Source: TA-20 sp035935115 (lineage in GTDB: Archaea; Thermoproteota; Nitrososphaeria; Nitrososphaerales; Nitrosopumilaceae). From it: DNA of 64,000 bases. This document shows positions 17,284-25,933 of this stretch, piece after piece. Within the stretch, counting starts at the first letter, position 1. Every line of letters begins with the position of its first letter. Made by a program: the position numbers and the translations under genes. Under the pieces are notes generated by a model. It did no database searches. It worked only from the letters and a program-made list of their open reading frames with translations, and was not told where the DNA came from. Location: positions 1 through 64,000 of the forward strand of contig DASYXK010000010.1 of NCBI GenBank assembly GCA_035935115.1, written 5' to 3'.

Positions 17284-18002
17284 TTGTTACCGTGATCTGC
17301 GTGCAAACCGCATTCTTTTTCCGGATCGGTTTCCCACCACCATCGCCCTGCTCTTAGTGGTTCACCAGGTTTTATTGCTCGTGTACATGGCTCACATCCA
17401 ATGCTAGGATAACCCTTATCGTGTAACTTGTTATATGGAATATTGTTTGATTTGATATAATCCAAAGTTTGATCCCAACTCCAGTCAATTATTGGATTTA
17501 TTTTGATCATGCCATTGTGCTGTTCGTCTACTTCAATTTTTTTCGAGCCTGCACGGTTCTGAGTTTGGTCATTTCGTAGTCCAGTTATCCAGCCGTCTAA
17601 TGTTGCAAGCATTTTATTTAAAGGATGAACCTTTCTTATCCCACAGCAAAGTTTTCTGTTTCCTATACTTTGATAAAACAGATTCATTCCATTTACTCGA
17701 ACCATCTGTTCTACCTCGTTTTGATCTGGAAACATCACTTCAATGTTGATGTTGTATTTGTTTCGTATTTCATCCATTACATCATATGTTTCTTGATTAA
17801 GCCTTCCTGTATCAAGAGTAAAGATCCTTGCCTTTGGGTTTATCTTCATCATCATATCGATTACAGCTACGTCTTCTGCGCCAAAACTTGATGCCATTCC
17901 TAGCTTTGGGTGAAGATTATCTATTGCCCACTTTAGAACTTCTTGTGGAGTTTTTAGATCATTATTTAACTGGTTAATTTGTTCTGCAGTAAACTTGCCC
18001 AT
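17280..18002 (-). CDS. cysH: Adenylyl-sulfate reductase, assimilatory (CysH)
   Basis: 240 residues. PP-loop-like SSFGAED at 38-44, TLDTGRL (62-68), cysteine pairs CC at 119-120 and CEPC at 203-206, and a C-terminal KECGLH (Cys231). The CC...CxxC ligands to a 4Fe-4S cluster mark APS rather than PAPS reductases. It reduces the product of Sat to sulfite through the mobile C-terminal cysteine. First gene of the cysH-sat operon; divergent from the ThiI-like gene, with about 100 nt between them as shared promoter space. Confidence 0.92.
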   Translation of the reverse strand: MGKFTAEQINQLNNDLKTPQEVLKWAIDNLHPKLGMASSFGAEDVAVIDMMMKINPKARIFTLDTGRLNQETYDVMDEIRNKYNINIEVMFPDQNEVEQMVRVNGMNLFYQSIGNRKLCCGIRKVHPLNKMLATLDGWITGLRNDQTQNRAGSKKIEVDEQHNGMIKINPIIDWSWDQTLDYIKSNNIPYNKLHDKGYPSIGCEPCTRAIKPGEPLRAGRWWWETDPEKECGLHADHGNK

Positions 18003-18100
18003 ATGGAATTGCGTTCTTTCTGGTCATATAATTATTACTAGATTGAACCAGAAAGAAAACCCATTCTAGAGTTATAAAGAACTTGGAACAAAGAAAGTAA

Positions 18101-19237
18101 ATGGGTGAGAAAACAGTAATTATCGTTTTCCCTACTATATTTTCTCTTAACAAAATTGATTATTTAATTTCAAACATAACTAAAATTCTTAAAATGAAAA
18201 ACCAGAGTTATAATAAAATACAACAAAATGATTCTGTCATAATAATAGATGCAAAGGATCCTGTCATTGCATCATCCATAATAGGTACACTTTTTGGAAT
18301 TGAAAGGATAGCAATTGCAACAGAAGTAGAAAATAGATTTGATAATATCCTTTCCAACATTGCTAAAATTGGTTCAAATCTTCTTCTCAGGGGGGAAAAA
18401 TTCCTAATAAAAGTAGAAGGACAAACGACTGAATATATGCCAAAAGACTTGGAGCTAGCTGCAACGTCTTCACTTATTGAAAAGACTTCTCATCTGCAAA
18501 CAAAACCGGGTTCTGAAACAACCTATGATAAACTTCTCTATACGTATCTTACAAAATCACATGCCTACATCTGTATTTTTATCGATAAAGGTAATGGAGG
18601 AATTCCCTACAACTCACACAATGAAAAAATTCTTTGTTGTGTACATGATGAATTTTCGGCAATCACGTGTCTTCAGATAATTAAGATGGGATTTGAACCT
18701 AAAATTCTAGTGTGTTATCAAAGTGAACCAGATCTTCTAAACACAATCAAGATGATAAATCAAATACTATCACATATAGTACAAGATAAGGTTGAACTTG
18801 AGTTTTGCAAACTTTCTCTAAAGTCATCTGGAAGTTCAGGCATTTTGTTCAAGACTGTAGCCATCACAGAGATGCTTACAGCTATTGCAACAAGAGCAAA
18901 AATAGAAAGGGTATCAGTTGCGATTTCCTCACTGATGTTTCCCTCTTGGTTTATCGAATATAATGCCAAAGCTATATTGAAAAAAAATCTTATGCCATGG
19001 TTTCCTCTTCTAGGAATAGACGATAGTATTTTTGAAAACGCAACCGAATTAGGATTAGAAAAATATATGTCTAAAATACAAAATTTATGTAAATTGAAAT
19101 TCAAAGGTAGTAATTTCCAAAAAGATAGAATTCGCAAGGTTTCACAGATCGCAATAAACTCAAGAAAGACAATTGTGGTTAAAACAGGTACAAAAAATGT
19201 ACACGATATTATTGATTCACTAAAATCTAATCATTGA
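18101..19237 (+). CDS. ThiI-like THUMP protein with degenerate PP-loop
   Basis: 378 residues. Residues about 60-165 look like the THUMP domain of tRNA 4-thiouridine synthase ThiI (LLRGEKFLIKVEG; then DKLLYTYLTKSHAYICIFIDKGNGGIPYN). The following strand-loop, ILCCVHDEFSAITC (177-190), sits where ThiI has its SGGxDS PP-loop, but the glycines and the Asp-Ser are lost. The end of the second domain, KKNLMPWFPLLGID, fits the ThiI family. I infer a tRNA-binding paralogue that has lost ATP-pyrophosphatase activity, or one partner of a split enzyme. It is divergent from the sulfate assimilation operon. Confidence 0.7.
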   Translation: MGEKTVIIVFPTIFSLNKIDYLISNITKILKMKNQSYNKIQQNDSVIIIDAKDPVIASSIIGTLFGIERIAIATEVENRFDNILSNIAKIGSNLLLRGEKFLIKVEGQTTEYMPKDLELAATSSLIEKTSHLQTKPGSETTYDKLLYTYLTKSHAYICIFIDKGNGGIPYNSHNEKILCCVHDEFSAITCLQIIKMGFEPKILVCYQSEPDLLNTIKMINQILSHIVQDKVELEFCKLSLKSSGSSGILFKTVAITEMLTAIATRAKIERVSVAISSLMFPSWFIEYNAKAILKKNLMPWFPLLGIDDSIFENATELGLEKYMSKIQNLCKLKFKGSNFQKDRIRKVSQIAINSRKTIVVKTGTKNVHDIIDSLKSNH

Positions 19238-19268
19238 GAATTTAAACGGGATGTATTGATTTTATTTC

Positions 19269-20498
19269 GTGTTAAAGATAGGTGAATTCATCTACCCGTG
19301 GGGAAATGGCCATTACACAAGAATGATGGCATTAGATCTGATTCTGCCTAAATATATAAAATCAGAGTTTGAGGTTCATTATTCAAGTAAGGGTGAAATA
19401 TATCAAAAACTACTTGAAAAATTTCCTACAAAAAAACAACATATTCACGAAATTTTCATGCCAACACCAATTGATGGAAAGAAAGGTCCGAGTGTAACAC
19501 GTTCACTGTGGAATTTTTTACTTCCAGTTTCAGGGAATCCACCTTTAGTTAAACAAATTTCAAGCTATCTAATAAAAGAAGTAAAACTATACGATGCGCA
19601 AAAATTTGATCTTGTAATAAATGATGGTGATGTTGGATCTAACGTATTAGCAGAAAAAAGAGGAATTAATTGTGTATTTGTAACAAACCAGTTTAAACCA
19701 AAACTTTGGAAATCACATTCCTATTTTTATCCTTCAGTAGTTTACATATCAAAACAGATAGCAAAAGCTACAAAGATAGTAGTGGCTGATTCTGCTCCCC
19801 CAAACACTATCTGTGAGTACAATCTCAACTTCACAGATAAGATAAAGGAAAAAGTAGTTTATGCAGGACATTTTTCAAATGTAATAATAACAAATACAAA
19901 ACCAAAATCAGATTTAGAAAAATTAATTGAGGATGAAGATTTTGGATATTGGATGCGAACTGGTAACAAATCTACCAATGATGCAACTGGTAAAAAATAC
20001 AAACAAGTTTTTCATGCAAATGAGATGCGTAATGAAAAGAGAATAGTCTCTCATGCCAAAAATGATCCAACTATAAATAGAGTTACTGGAAAAGACGGTA
20101 AAGCATATTCTTTTTCTGAAGCTCTTGATAAAAAAATAGATTGGATTCAAATTGATGTTGGATTTTTGTCAGAACAGGAAAAGAACACAGTCCTGGATTT
20201 GTGTAAATATGCTGTGATAAACGGTTCACATACAGCAATGGGTGAAATACTTGGAATAAAAGCAAAGCCAATCATAGGTATTCCAATCTATGATGAACAT
20301 ACAAACCAGATAAAATGGGCAGAAGACAAACATCTAGGTGTTCTTGCAACAAACAAAAAACAAGCTATAATGGGTGTTCATAAAATACAAAAAAATTATG
20401 AGGTATATTTGGAACATGTTACTGAATTTGCTAGAAGTTTTAATAGAAATGGTGCACAAAACACGGCAAAAATAATTTCTGAAATGCTAGAGAGTTAG
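19269..20498 (+). CDS. GT-B (MurG-like) glycosyltransferase
   Basis: 409 residues. N-terminal Rossmann half starts GEFIYPWGNGHYTRMMALDLI, where GxGHxxR is the acceptor-side signature of GT28/MurG-like and MJ1255-like enzymes. The C-terminal half has AVINGSHTAMGEILGIKAKPIIGIPIYDEHTNQIKWAE in pieces: NGSHTAMGE, GIPIYDEHTNQ and KWAED, equivalent to the GG.ST..E..P...EQ nucleotide-sugar site. Start is GTG at 19269. Substrate unknown; cell-surface glycan or glycolipid synthesis is likely. It follows the ThiI-like gene after about 30 nt. Confidence 0.8.
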   Translation: MLKIGEFIYPWGNGHYTRMMALDLILPKYIKSEFEVHYSSKGEIYQKLLEKFPTKKQHIHEIFMPTPIDGKKGPSVTRSLWNFLLPVSGNPPLVKQISSYLIKEVKLYDAQKFDLVINDGDVGSNVLAEKRGINCVFVTNQFKPKLWKSHSYFYPSVVYISKQIAKATKIVVADSAPPNTICEYNLNFTDKIKEKVVYAGHFSNVIITNTKPKSDLEKLIEDEDFGYWMRTGNKSTNDATGKKYKQVFHANEMRNEKRIVSHAKNDPTINRVTGKDGKAYSFSEALDKKIDWIQIDVGFLSEQEKNTVLDLCKYAVINGSHTAMGEILGIKAKPIIGIPIYDEHTNQIKWAEDKHLGVLATNKKQAIMGVHKIQKNYEVYLEHVTEFARSFNRNGAQNTAKIISEMLES

Positions 20499-20504
20499 AA
20501 AGGA

Positions 20505-20510
20505 TTATAA
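20505..20510 (+). promoter_or_regulatory. TATA box upstream of the structured RNA candidate
   Basis: TTATAA at 20505-20510, about 24 nt before the first base of the 12-bp closing stem at 20533, which is the usual archaeal spacing to a transcription start. Confidence 0.45.
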
Positions 20511-20532
20511 TTTTTCTTTACTTAGTTTCAAA

Positions 20533-20599
20533 TCTGGTACGCGGCATTTTCGATGGGCGAACTGACCGAAAGGGATGACGATAGAGACCGCGTACCAGA
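20533..20599 (+). ncRNA. Candidate small structured RNA with closing stem and kink-turn-like core
   Basis: 67 nt bounded by a perfect 12-bp stem: TCTGGTACGCGG at 20533-20544 pairs with CCGCGTACCAGA at 20588-20599. Inside are a small hairpin TTCG-ATGGG-CGAA (20549-20561) and the segment CTGACCGAAAGGGATGACG, in which CC and GG close a GAAA loop between CTGA and GATGA. CTGA opposite GATGA is the arrangement of an L7Ae-bound kink-turn (box D'/C'). GC content is well above the surroundings and a TATA box is correctly spaced. It may be a free RNA or the leader of the zinc-ribbon gene starting at 20644. No Rfam family recognised. Confidence 0.55.
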
Positions 20600-20643
20600 A
20601 AATTGGCAAAGGCTTTTATGGATAATTTTGATGATTTGCGTCA

Positions 20644-20865
20644 TTGACTGATTGTCCGGAGTGCGCAGCCAAAGAAGTACAGATAGAGATGAAGTTTGAT
20701 CTTAACACGAAACATTTTATCTGTAAAAAATGCGGTCTTTATGCAACTAGAGAACAGATAAGTGATATCAGAGATAGATTAAATCGTCGTGAGAAAACAA
20801 GAGAGGACAAACACGATGAATATCGAGACTGGTGGACGTCAAGTAAAAAAGAAAAGCAAAGTTAG
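20644..20865 (+). CDS. Small zinc-ribbon protein
   Basis: 73 residues from TTG at 20644. Two cysteine pairs, CPEC at 4-7 and CKKC at 27-30, form a zinc ribbon; the rest is a charged helix (about 37-73, Arg/Lys/Glu/Asp-rich). Such proteins often bind nucleic acid or serve as transcription accessories. It precedes the acidic protein at 20874 by only 8 nt, so the two are probably co-transcribed, perhaps with the RNA candidate upstream as leader. Confidence 0.7.
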   Translation: MTDCPECAAKEVQIEMKFDLNTKHFICKKCGLYATREQISDIRDRLNRREKTREDKHDEYRDWWTSSKKEKQS

Positions 20866-20873
20866 TTTTTAGA

Positions 20874-21278
20874 GTGAAATCAAAAATGGCAAAAGAACTT
20901 CCAAAATGGGCTCAAGATGAAATAAAAAATGCAAAATTTGGCAAACCCGAGTCAGTAACTAGAACTGGTTACATACTTGAGATCTACGATAAAGATTACA
21001 AGATTGATGTTCAGCTATATGAAGAAGTTGAAGATGGAAGACGTATCATAACACTGGATTTACCAAAAAAAACCAAAACTGCGGACTTGATGAAGGGAGT
21101 CGTATACGAATTTACATTTAATTCTGTTAAGGCACCATTAAGTAAAAAACTAGTAGAGCTTCTAAAAAAAGAGATGGAGATAGATATGGATGCAATTTAC
21201 CAGTTTGAGCTCACACAACTTGAAGCAATGGATGTGGATTCTGGTACTTCAAGTTCATCAGAATCTGAAGAAGAATAA
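20874..21278 (+). CDS. Conserved acidic-tailed protein of unknown function
   Basis: 134 residues from an ATG at 20877-20886 region (MKSKMAKELPKW; the codon at 20874 or the ATG four codons later). The first part, PKWAQDEIKNAKFG, is helical; a central beta-rich part has TRTGYILEIYDKDYKIDVQLYEE and RRIITLDLPKK; then a helical segment LSKKLVELLKKEMEIDM and a tail of Ser and Glu. The layout suggests a small single-domain binding protein with a disordered end. No family with known role recognised. Confidence 0.65.
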   Translation: MKSKMAKELPKWAQDEIKNAKFGKPESVTRTGYILEIYDKDYKIDVQLYEEVEDGRRIITLDLPKKTKTADLMKGVVYEFTFNSVKAPLSKKLVELLKKEMEIDMDAIYQFELTQLEAMDVDSGTSSSSESEEE

Positions 21279-21296
21279 TTTCCATTGTAGATTAAT

Positions 21297-22097
21297 TTAG
21301 GGTACTTTTCTTGTTCTCATTGCCTTTCGAAAAGCTGCGCCAACAATTGGATTAATTAGATAAGGAAATGTTTGTTTGAACCACACTGCAACTCTAACAA
21401 ATGACGGGACGATAATCTCTAATCTTGGTGAAGATGATGCTCTTACTACTGCTTTAGCTACAGCACTAGAACTAAGCGACATTGATGAATATTTTGGAAA
21501 TGATTTGAAAGATTGATGTTTTAAAAAGTTAGTTCTGACCATGATAGGACTGACTACAGTAATCCCAACTCCAGTTCCTTTTAGCTCATGATAAAGACCT
21601 TCTGAGAAACCTAACATGGCAAACTTGGATGCACAGTATGATACAATTCCAGGTATACCAAAACTTGCAGCAACTGAAGCCACATTTACTATATGTCCTG
21701 ATTTTTGCTCTAGCATTTTTGGAAGGAATACCTTTGTACAATAAACCATTCCAAAATAATTTGTCGCCATCTGAGATTCTATTTCTTCAATTTTTGATTC
21801 GTATATTGGACTATAAATGCCAAAACCCGCATTATTTACTAAAATATCAATTCTACCAAACTTTTCTAGAACAGCTCTGCCCATTTTTTCAACTTGATCT
21901 TTCTGAGATACATCACATGGATAGATCAAAATTTCAGAATTGTATTTCTTAATTTTTTCTGCTACAACGTCAAGATTTTGTTTATTTCGTGAAACCAACA
22001 CTACTTTACTTTTTCGTTTGGCAAATTCTACTGCCGATTCTTCGCCAATACCGCTAGAAGCTCCGGTGATTATAACTACTTTATCGTCATAATTCAT
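21297..22097 (-). CDS. Short-chain dehydrogenase/reductase
   Basis: 266 residues. Rossmann motif TGASSGIGEE (11-20), NNAGFGIY (about 88-95), catalytic Ser in VASVAASFG and YCASK (Tyr/Lys pair, about 155-159). A hydrophobic C-terminal part (VAVWFKQTFPYLINPIVG) is seen in SDRs of the lipid/steroid-type (DltE-like) group and may contact the membrane. Substrate cannot be told from sequence. NADP preference is likely from the SRNK sequence after the second strand. Single gene. Confidence 0.88.
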   Translation of the reverse strand: MNYDDKVVIITGASSGIGEESAVEFAKRKSKVVLVSRNKQNLDVVAEKIKKYNSEILIYPCDVSQKDQVEKMGRAVLEKFGRIDILVNNAGFGIYSPIYESKIEEIESQMATNYFGMVYCTKVFLPKMLEQKSGHIVNVASVAASFGIPGIVSYCASKFAMLGFSEGLYHELKGTGVGITVVSPIMVRTNFLKHQSFKSFPKYSSMSLSSSAVAKAVVRASSSPRLEIIVPSFVRVAVWFKQTFPYLINPIVGAAFRKAMRTRKVP

Positions 22098-22162
22098 TAA
22101 AACAAAAAAGAGTCTTTGAAGATAAAGTGGTTTCTATTGAGTATTTATTCCATATAAAAGGC

Positions 22163-22315
22163 TCATACTAGATGAAACGTATGATATTTGTTCTCTTCAT
22201 CTATTTTGATATCCAGCTTCCGCATGTGTTTTACACTAAGAACTTCTAAATTAAAGTGTTTTATTTTGATCGTTCCAGTTCTTTTAATTTTTAACTTCCC
22301 AAAAATCTTTCTAAC
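22163..22315 (-). pseudogene. Open frame with protein-like sequence but no standard start codon
   Basis: Between stops at 22316-22318 and 22163-22165, 50 codons are open and read like protein: TIKIKHFNLEVLSVKHM and RKLDIKIDEENKYHTFHLV. The only ATG is at codon 31 and there is no GTG or TTG before it. An ATT at 22306 would give a 47-residue product starting IFGKLKIKRTG. Either the gene uses a rare start, the start has decayed, or the coding look is chance. Lies in the 247-nt gap between the SDR and the protease. Confidence 0.3.
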
Positions 22316-22344
22316 TCAATGAGTTCTATGTGTATGAAGTTTTA

Positions 22345-24810
22345 TCAATTGTTACACTCTCCTTGGCAACCACTGGGTGGTGGGGGTGGCGGAGGTGCAG
22401 AAACTGTAAGAGATATGGTAGTAGTATGAGTTAGTGAACCGCTAGATCCAGTTACAGTTAAAGAATAGATTCCAGTTGGTACTGATGAACCAACAGTTAT
22501 CGTTAGCGTGGATGAAGTTGAAGTTGGATTGGGTGAGAAAGAAGCTGTTACACCTGCAGGATTTCCAGAAAGCGATAAAGTTACGCTACCAGTAAACCCA
22601 TTTGATGGTGTAACGGTTACAGTAGAACTACTAGAAAGTCCCTGCTGTATAGTTAGGGAGTTGGGAGATGCTGCTAAGGAGAAGTTAGGTGGTGGCGGGG
22701 GTGCAGAAACTGTAACTGTTATAGTTGTAGAATGAGTCAATGAGCCACTTGTACCTGTCACTGTAACTGTGTATGTCCCAGCTGCAGTAGTAGCTGGAAC
22801 TGTTATGGATAGTTGCGATGTACCAGCCCCACTGGCAATAGATGTTGGATTAAGCAATGTACCCAGAGAAGATGAAGCTGCAAGTGAGACAGTTCCAGTG
22901 AATCCATTGATCGATGTTACCGTAATGGTAGATGCTCCAGATGTTCCAGATACAATGTTAAGCGAGCTTGGAGATGCTGATATGGAAAAGTTAGGTGGTG
23001 GTGGGGGCGGGGGTGCAGAAACTGTAACTGTTATAGTTGCAGAGTGGGATAATGTACCGTTTGTACCAATGACTGTAAAGGTAAATGGTCCAAGAGTAGT
23101 TGTAGATACAGAGATCGTAAGTGTAGATGGAGATGCTGGAGTCGCTGAACCAGGACTGAAGATGGCTGTGACACCTGTTGGTAACGTTGATGTATTTAGT
23201 GATACTCGCGAACTGAATCCATTAATTGATGTTACTGTGATAGAAGATGTACCGGAACTTCCTTGCTGAATTGTCATAGTGTTTGGAGTTGCTGCTAAGG
23301 AGAAGTCAGGAGGTGGTGCAGGAGCTAGTGTTGTCGCACTTGCTGTAGTTGAAGCCGGTCCAGTACCAACTGCATTGATTGCTGATACGCGATAGGTGTA
23401 TGTGGTACTGGCAGTTAGTCCAGTATTGGAATATGTTGTTGCAGTATTGCCAGTGTTAGCTAGAATAGTACTCCATGTAGTGCCGGCATCAGTTGACCTC
23501 TCAATCTTATAGCCTGTGATTGCAGAGCCACCGTTGTTTGCAGGTACAGTCCAGGAGAGGTTGATCTGTGATATTGATATGGCAGTAGCTGTCAGTCCTG
23601 TTGGTGCAGCTGGAACAGTAACAGATGGAGGGGGTGCTACCGCATTGTAAGCTCTTAACGCATCAACTCTTCCATATCCATAAACTAAATTTGGTACTGC
23701 TCCTGTTGAGCAAGATGGAATGGTACTGCTAGTACAGGCAGTACTAAAGAGAGTACTCTTTATAGTAGCTGGCGAGAGTGTTGGATTTGCCTTTAACAAA
23801 AGTGCTATTGTGCCAGCTACATGAGGTGTAGCCATTGATGTCCCACTCAATATAGCATATCCGCCAGATAACCAAGAAGAATAAATATCTACACCGGGGG
23901 CTGCAATTCCATGGTCGGCCACTGGACCTCCCTGACTTGAGAACCAAGCAACATTATCTGCACTGTCTACGGCAGCTACTGCTATTGTACTACTAATACA
24001 GGCGGGAAGACCTACCCCACTAGTACCATCATTTCCGGCTGCCGCAACAACCGAGATTCCTGATGCTACAGCATTATTGATAGCTGTTGTCATCGATGGA
24101 AAGACAGAATCACAATTTGGTTCCACAGTAGAAATAGGAGTTGTACCAAGGCTCATACTAATGACTTTGGCGCCATTGGTTCTTGCCCAATCTATTCCCG
24201 CAATAAGGCCTGAAAGTGTGCCGCTACCACTAGCATCAAGAACCTGATCAATATAAAACGAAGTTGATGGGGCTACTCCCTTTGCAGTAGGGTTAACGCC
24301 TGCTGCCCCAACTATTCCAGCAACGTGCGTACCATGACCATTTCCATCAGTGCAAGCATTTGTATTTGTAATTTCGCTGTGGCATTTTAGTATTCTTACA
24401 CCAGAAAATTCTGGATGGGTAGTATCTATTCCAGTATCCAAGATGGCAACAGGTATACCCGTTCCAGTATCTCCTTTTGCCCAAACTTGATCAGCTCTAA
24501 TCTGTTTATCAGCACTAATATCTAAAGCATGAACTTTGACATCTGGATCAACACTAATAACTGATGGATCTTTTTTCAGTTTGTCTATTTCAGTTTGCGG
24601 AAGGTTAGCAGCAAAACCGTTTATGATGTTGTAGGATTTTGTAATCTCTCCTCCGTTTGATTGTACATCATTTTCCTCCTGCCCAGTTGGTTTTTCCTTG
24701 TAAAGTATCACTACTGGAATCTTTGAAGTCTTTGGTGTATCCGCAAAAGTACTAATTGTTGGTATTGTTAAAATGAGCAGAATAAGAAATATCCCTGCAA
24801 GTCGTTTCAT
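22345..24810 (-). CDS. Secreted subtilisin-like serine protease (S8) with FN3 and repeated beta domains
   Basis: 821 residues. Signal peptide 1-23; I9-type propeptide about 30-95 (VVILYKEKPTG, ITKSYNIINGFAA). Catalytic domain about 105-390 with Asp125 (LDTGID), His159 (NGHGTHVAG), Asn260 (AAGND) and Ser325 (SGTSMATPHVAG). After it come a fibronectin III domain (about 398-490, PAAPTGLTA) and three repeats of about 95 residues, each starting PxFS(L/I)xAxPxxL and ending TVSAPPPP, joined by polyproline linkers. The end is SGCQGECNN. It is probably a surface protease. Pro-rich linkers use repetitive GGTGG-type codons on the complementary strand, giving local GC skew. Confidence 0.93.
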   Translation of the reverse strand: MKRLAGIFLILLILTIPTISTFADTPKTSKIPVVILYKEKPTGQEENDVQSNGGEITKSYNIINGFAANLPQTEIDKLKKDPSVISVDPDVKVHALDISADKQIRADQVWAKGDTGTGIPVAILDTGIDTTHPEFSGVRILKCHSEITNTNACTDGNGHGTHVAGIVGAAGVNPTAKGVAPSTSFYIDQVLDASGSGTLSGLIAGIDWARTNGAKVISMSLGTTPISTVEPNCDSVFPSMTTAINNAVASGISVVAAAGNDGTSGVGLPACISSTIAVAAVDSADNVAWFSSQGGPVADHGIAAPGVDIYSSWLSGGYAILSGTSMATPHVAGTIALLLKANPTLSPATIKSTLFSTACTSSTIPSCSTGAVPNLVYGYGRVDALRAYNAVAPPPSVTVPAAPTGLTATAISISQINLSWTVPANNGGSAITGYKIERSTDAGTTWSTILANTGNTATTYSNTGLTASTTYTYRVSAINAVGTGPASTTASATTLAPAPPPDFSLAATPNTMTIQQGSSGTSSITVTSINGFSSRVSLNTSTLPTGVTAIFSPGSATPASPSTLTISVSTTTLGPFTFTVIGTNGTLSHSATITVTVSAPPPPPPPNFSISASPSSLNIVSGTSGASTITVTSINGFTGTVSLAASSSLGTLLNPTSIASGAGTSQLSITVPATTAAGTYTVTVTGTSGSLTHSTTITVTVSAPPPPPNFSLAASPNSLTIQQGLSSSSTVTVTPSNGFTGSVTLSLSGNPAGVTASFSPNPTSTSSTLTITVGSSVPTGIYSLTVTGSSGSLTHTTTISLTVSAPPPPPPPSGCQGECNN

Positions 24811-24857
24811 TAAAGCACAACATCAAAAACGCGTTAATAAAGATATGTGGAATGTTT

Positions 24858-25883
24858 CTATATAGTTTTTGTATTCTTTATACCCGGGTATACAATTTTC
24901 ATCAAGAATAGCCAGCTTATAACAAGACCAACATGATAAGTTGCAATCCTCCAGCCTATTACAACATTCCATTGAAGACTGTTTTTTGCTGCCTCAAAGG
25001 TTAGTGTATTGAGGTGTCCAAGATATGCCCAGATTGCAAATTCTGTAAGACCAGAGCCGCCAATTGTAACTGGTAAGTTTCCTATAGCATTTGAAGCCAT
25101 TGCAGCCATAAGTGAGTGAAAGAAATCTATAACATAACCTGCACTGTTTGCAATTATCATAAATGACAATCCGTAAAATCCCCAAGTAAAGACAGAAATA
25201 ATAATTGACACAGCAAAGGCTTTTTTTGCTTGCTTGTTATGTAAGGTTTCTCTACTCATGTCACAAATCTCTTTCATCCAAAGATTTGTTTTGTCAAGAG
25301 AGTTTACTATGCGTTCCCGTCCAGATCGTTTTGCAAGTTTTGTAGCCCATGAAGGAATTTGAAAAGTTCTTTTGGAAGATAAAAAAAATAACGTACACCA
25401 CAGTCCAGTGACAGGCAGACTTATTGCAACTATTGCGATCCCAATAACATAGGCACCATTAAGAAATGAAAATGCAGCTGCAGTAAGAGCAAAAGTTCCT
25501 GCTACTAGTACTTCGGTAACAATTTCCATTATCGTGACCCAAGATGCTTTACCAATTGGAATGCCTTTCTTATTTAACCACATTATTCTAGCCAATTCTC
25601 CGCCTACAAATGATGGAGTAGTAGATGTAACAAATTCGCTTCCAATTCTTACTGAAATTGTTTTCCAATTAGCCTCTACAGGTCCAAGAAATTTTTTTAC
25701 TAAATAATTGAATTTTAGACCTTGTGTAAACAATTTACAACACATAGCAAGTGCAGCACCAACAAAAGGGAGTAGACCTATTGCAAAAAGAGAATCAAGA
25801 CTTATGTTAAAGGTAACAGCAATTATAACAAACGGAATTATACTTACTGGAATTGCCAGTATTTTCCAATTCATTGTCTGCAT
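24858..25883 (-). CDS. Lysylphosphatidylglycerol synthase TM/UPF0104 family flippase-like protein
   Basis: 341 residues with about eight hydrophobic helices. The family signature is visible: TTPSFVGGELARIMWLNKKGIPIGKASWVTI (in parts GGELARI, GIPIGKA) and, near the end, LPVTIGGSGLTEFAIWAY. This family (COG0392, AglD-like and MprF-type flippase domain) acts on lipids or lipid-linked intermediates; an exact substrate is unknown. No synthase domain is attached. It shares a promoter region with the divergent GPN GTPase. Confidence 0.82.
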   Translation of the reverse strand: MQTMNWKILAIPVSIIPFVIIAVTFNISLDSLFAIGLLPFVGAALAMCCKLFTQGLKFNYLVKKFLGPVEANWKTISVRIGSEFVTSTTPSFVGGELARIMWLNKKGIPIGKASWVTIMEIVTEVLVAGTFALTAAAFSFLNGAYVIGIAIVAISLPVTGLWCTLFFLSSKRTFQIPSWATKLAKRSGRERIVNSLDKTNLWMKEICDMSRETLHNKQAKKAFAVSIIISVFTWGFYGLSFMIIANSAGYVIDFFHSLMAAMASNAIGNLPVTIGGSGLTEFAIWAYLGHLNTLTFEAAKNSLQWNVVIGWRIATYHVGLVISWLFLMKIVYPGIKNTKTI

Positions 25884-25933
25884 TATTCAGGGATGGAAAT
25901 ATAAGCTGAACATAAAAATAGTTATTAGTCAAA

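Noticed and set aside
22508..23269. Long frames on plus opposite the protease gene (75 and 166 codons).
   Set aside because: They are shadows caused by the repetitive Thr/Ser/Pro codons of the protease C-terminal repeats; no start context or family match.
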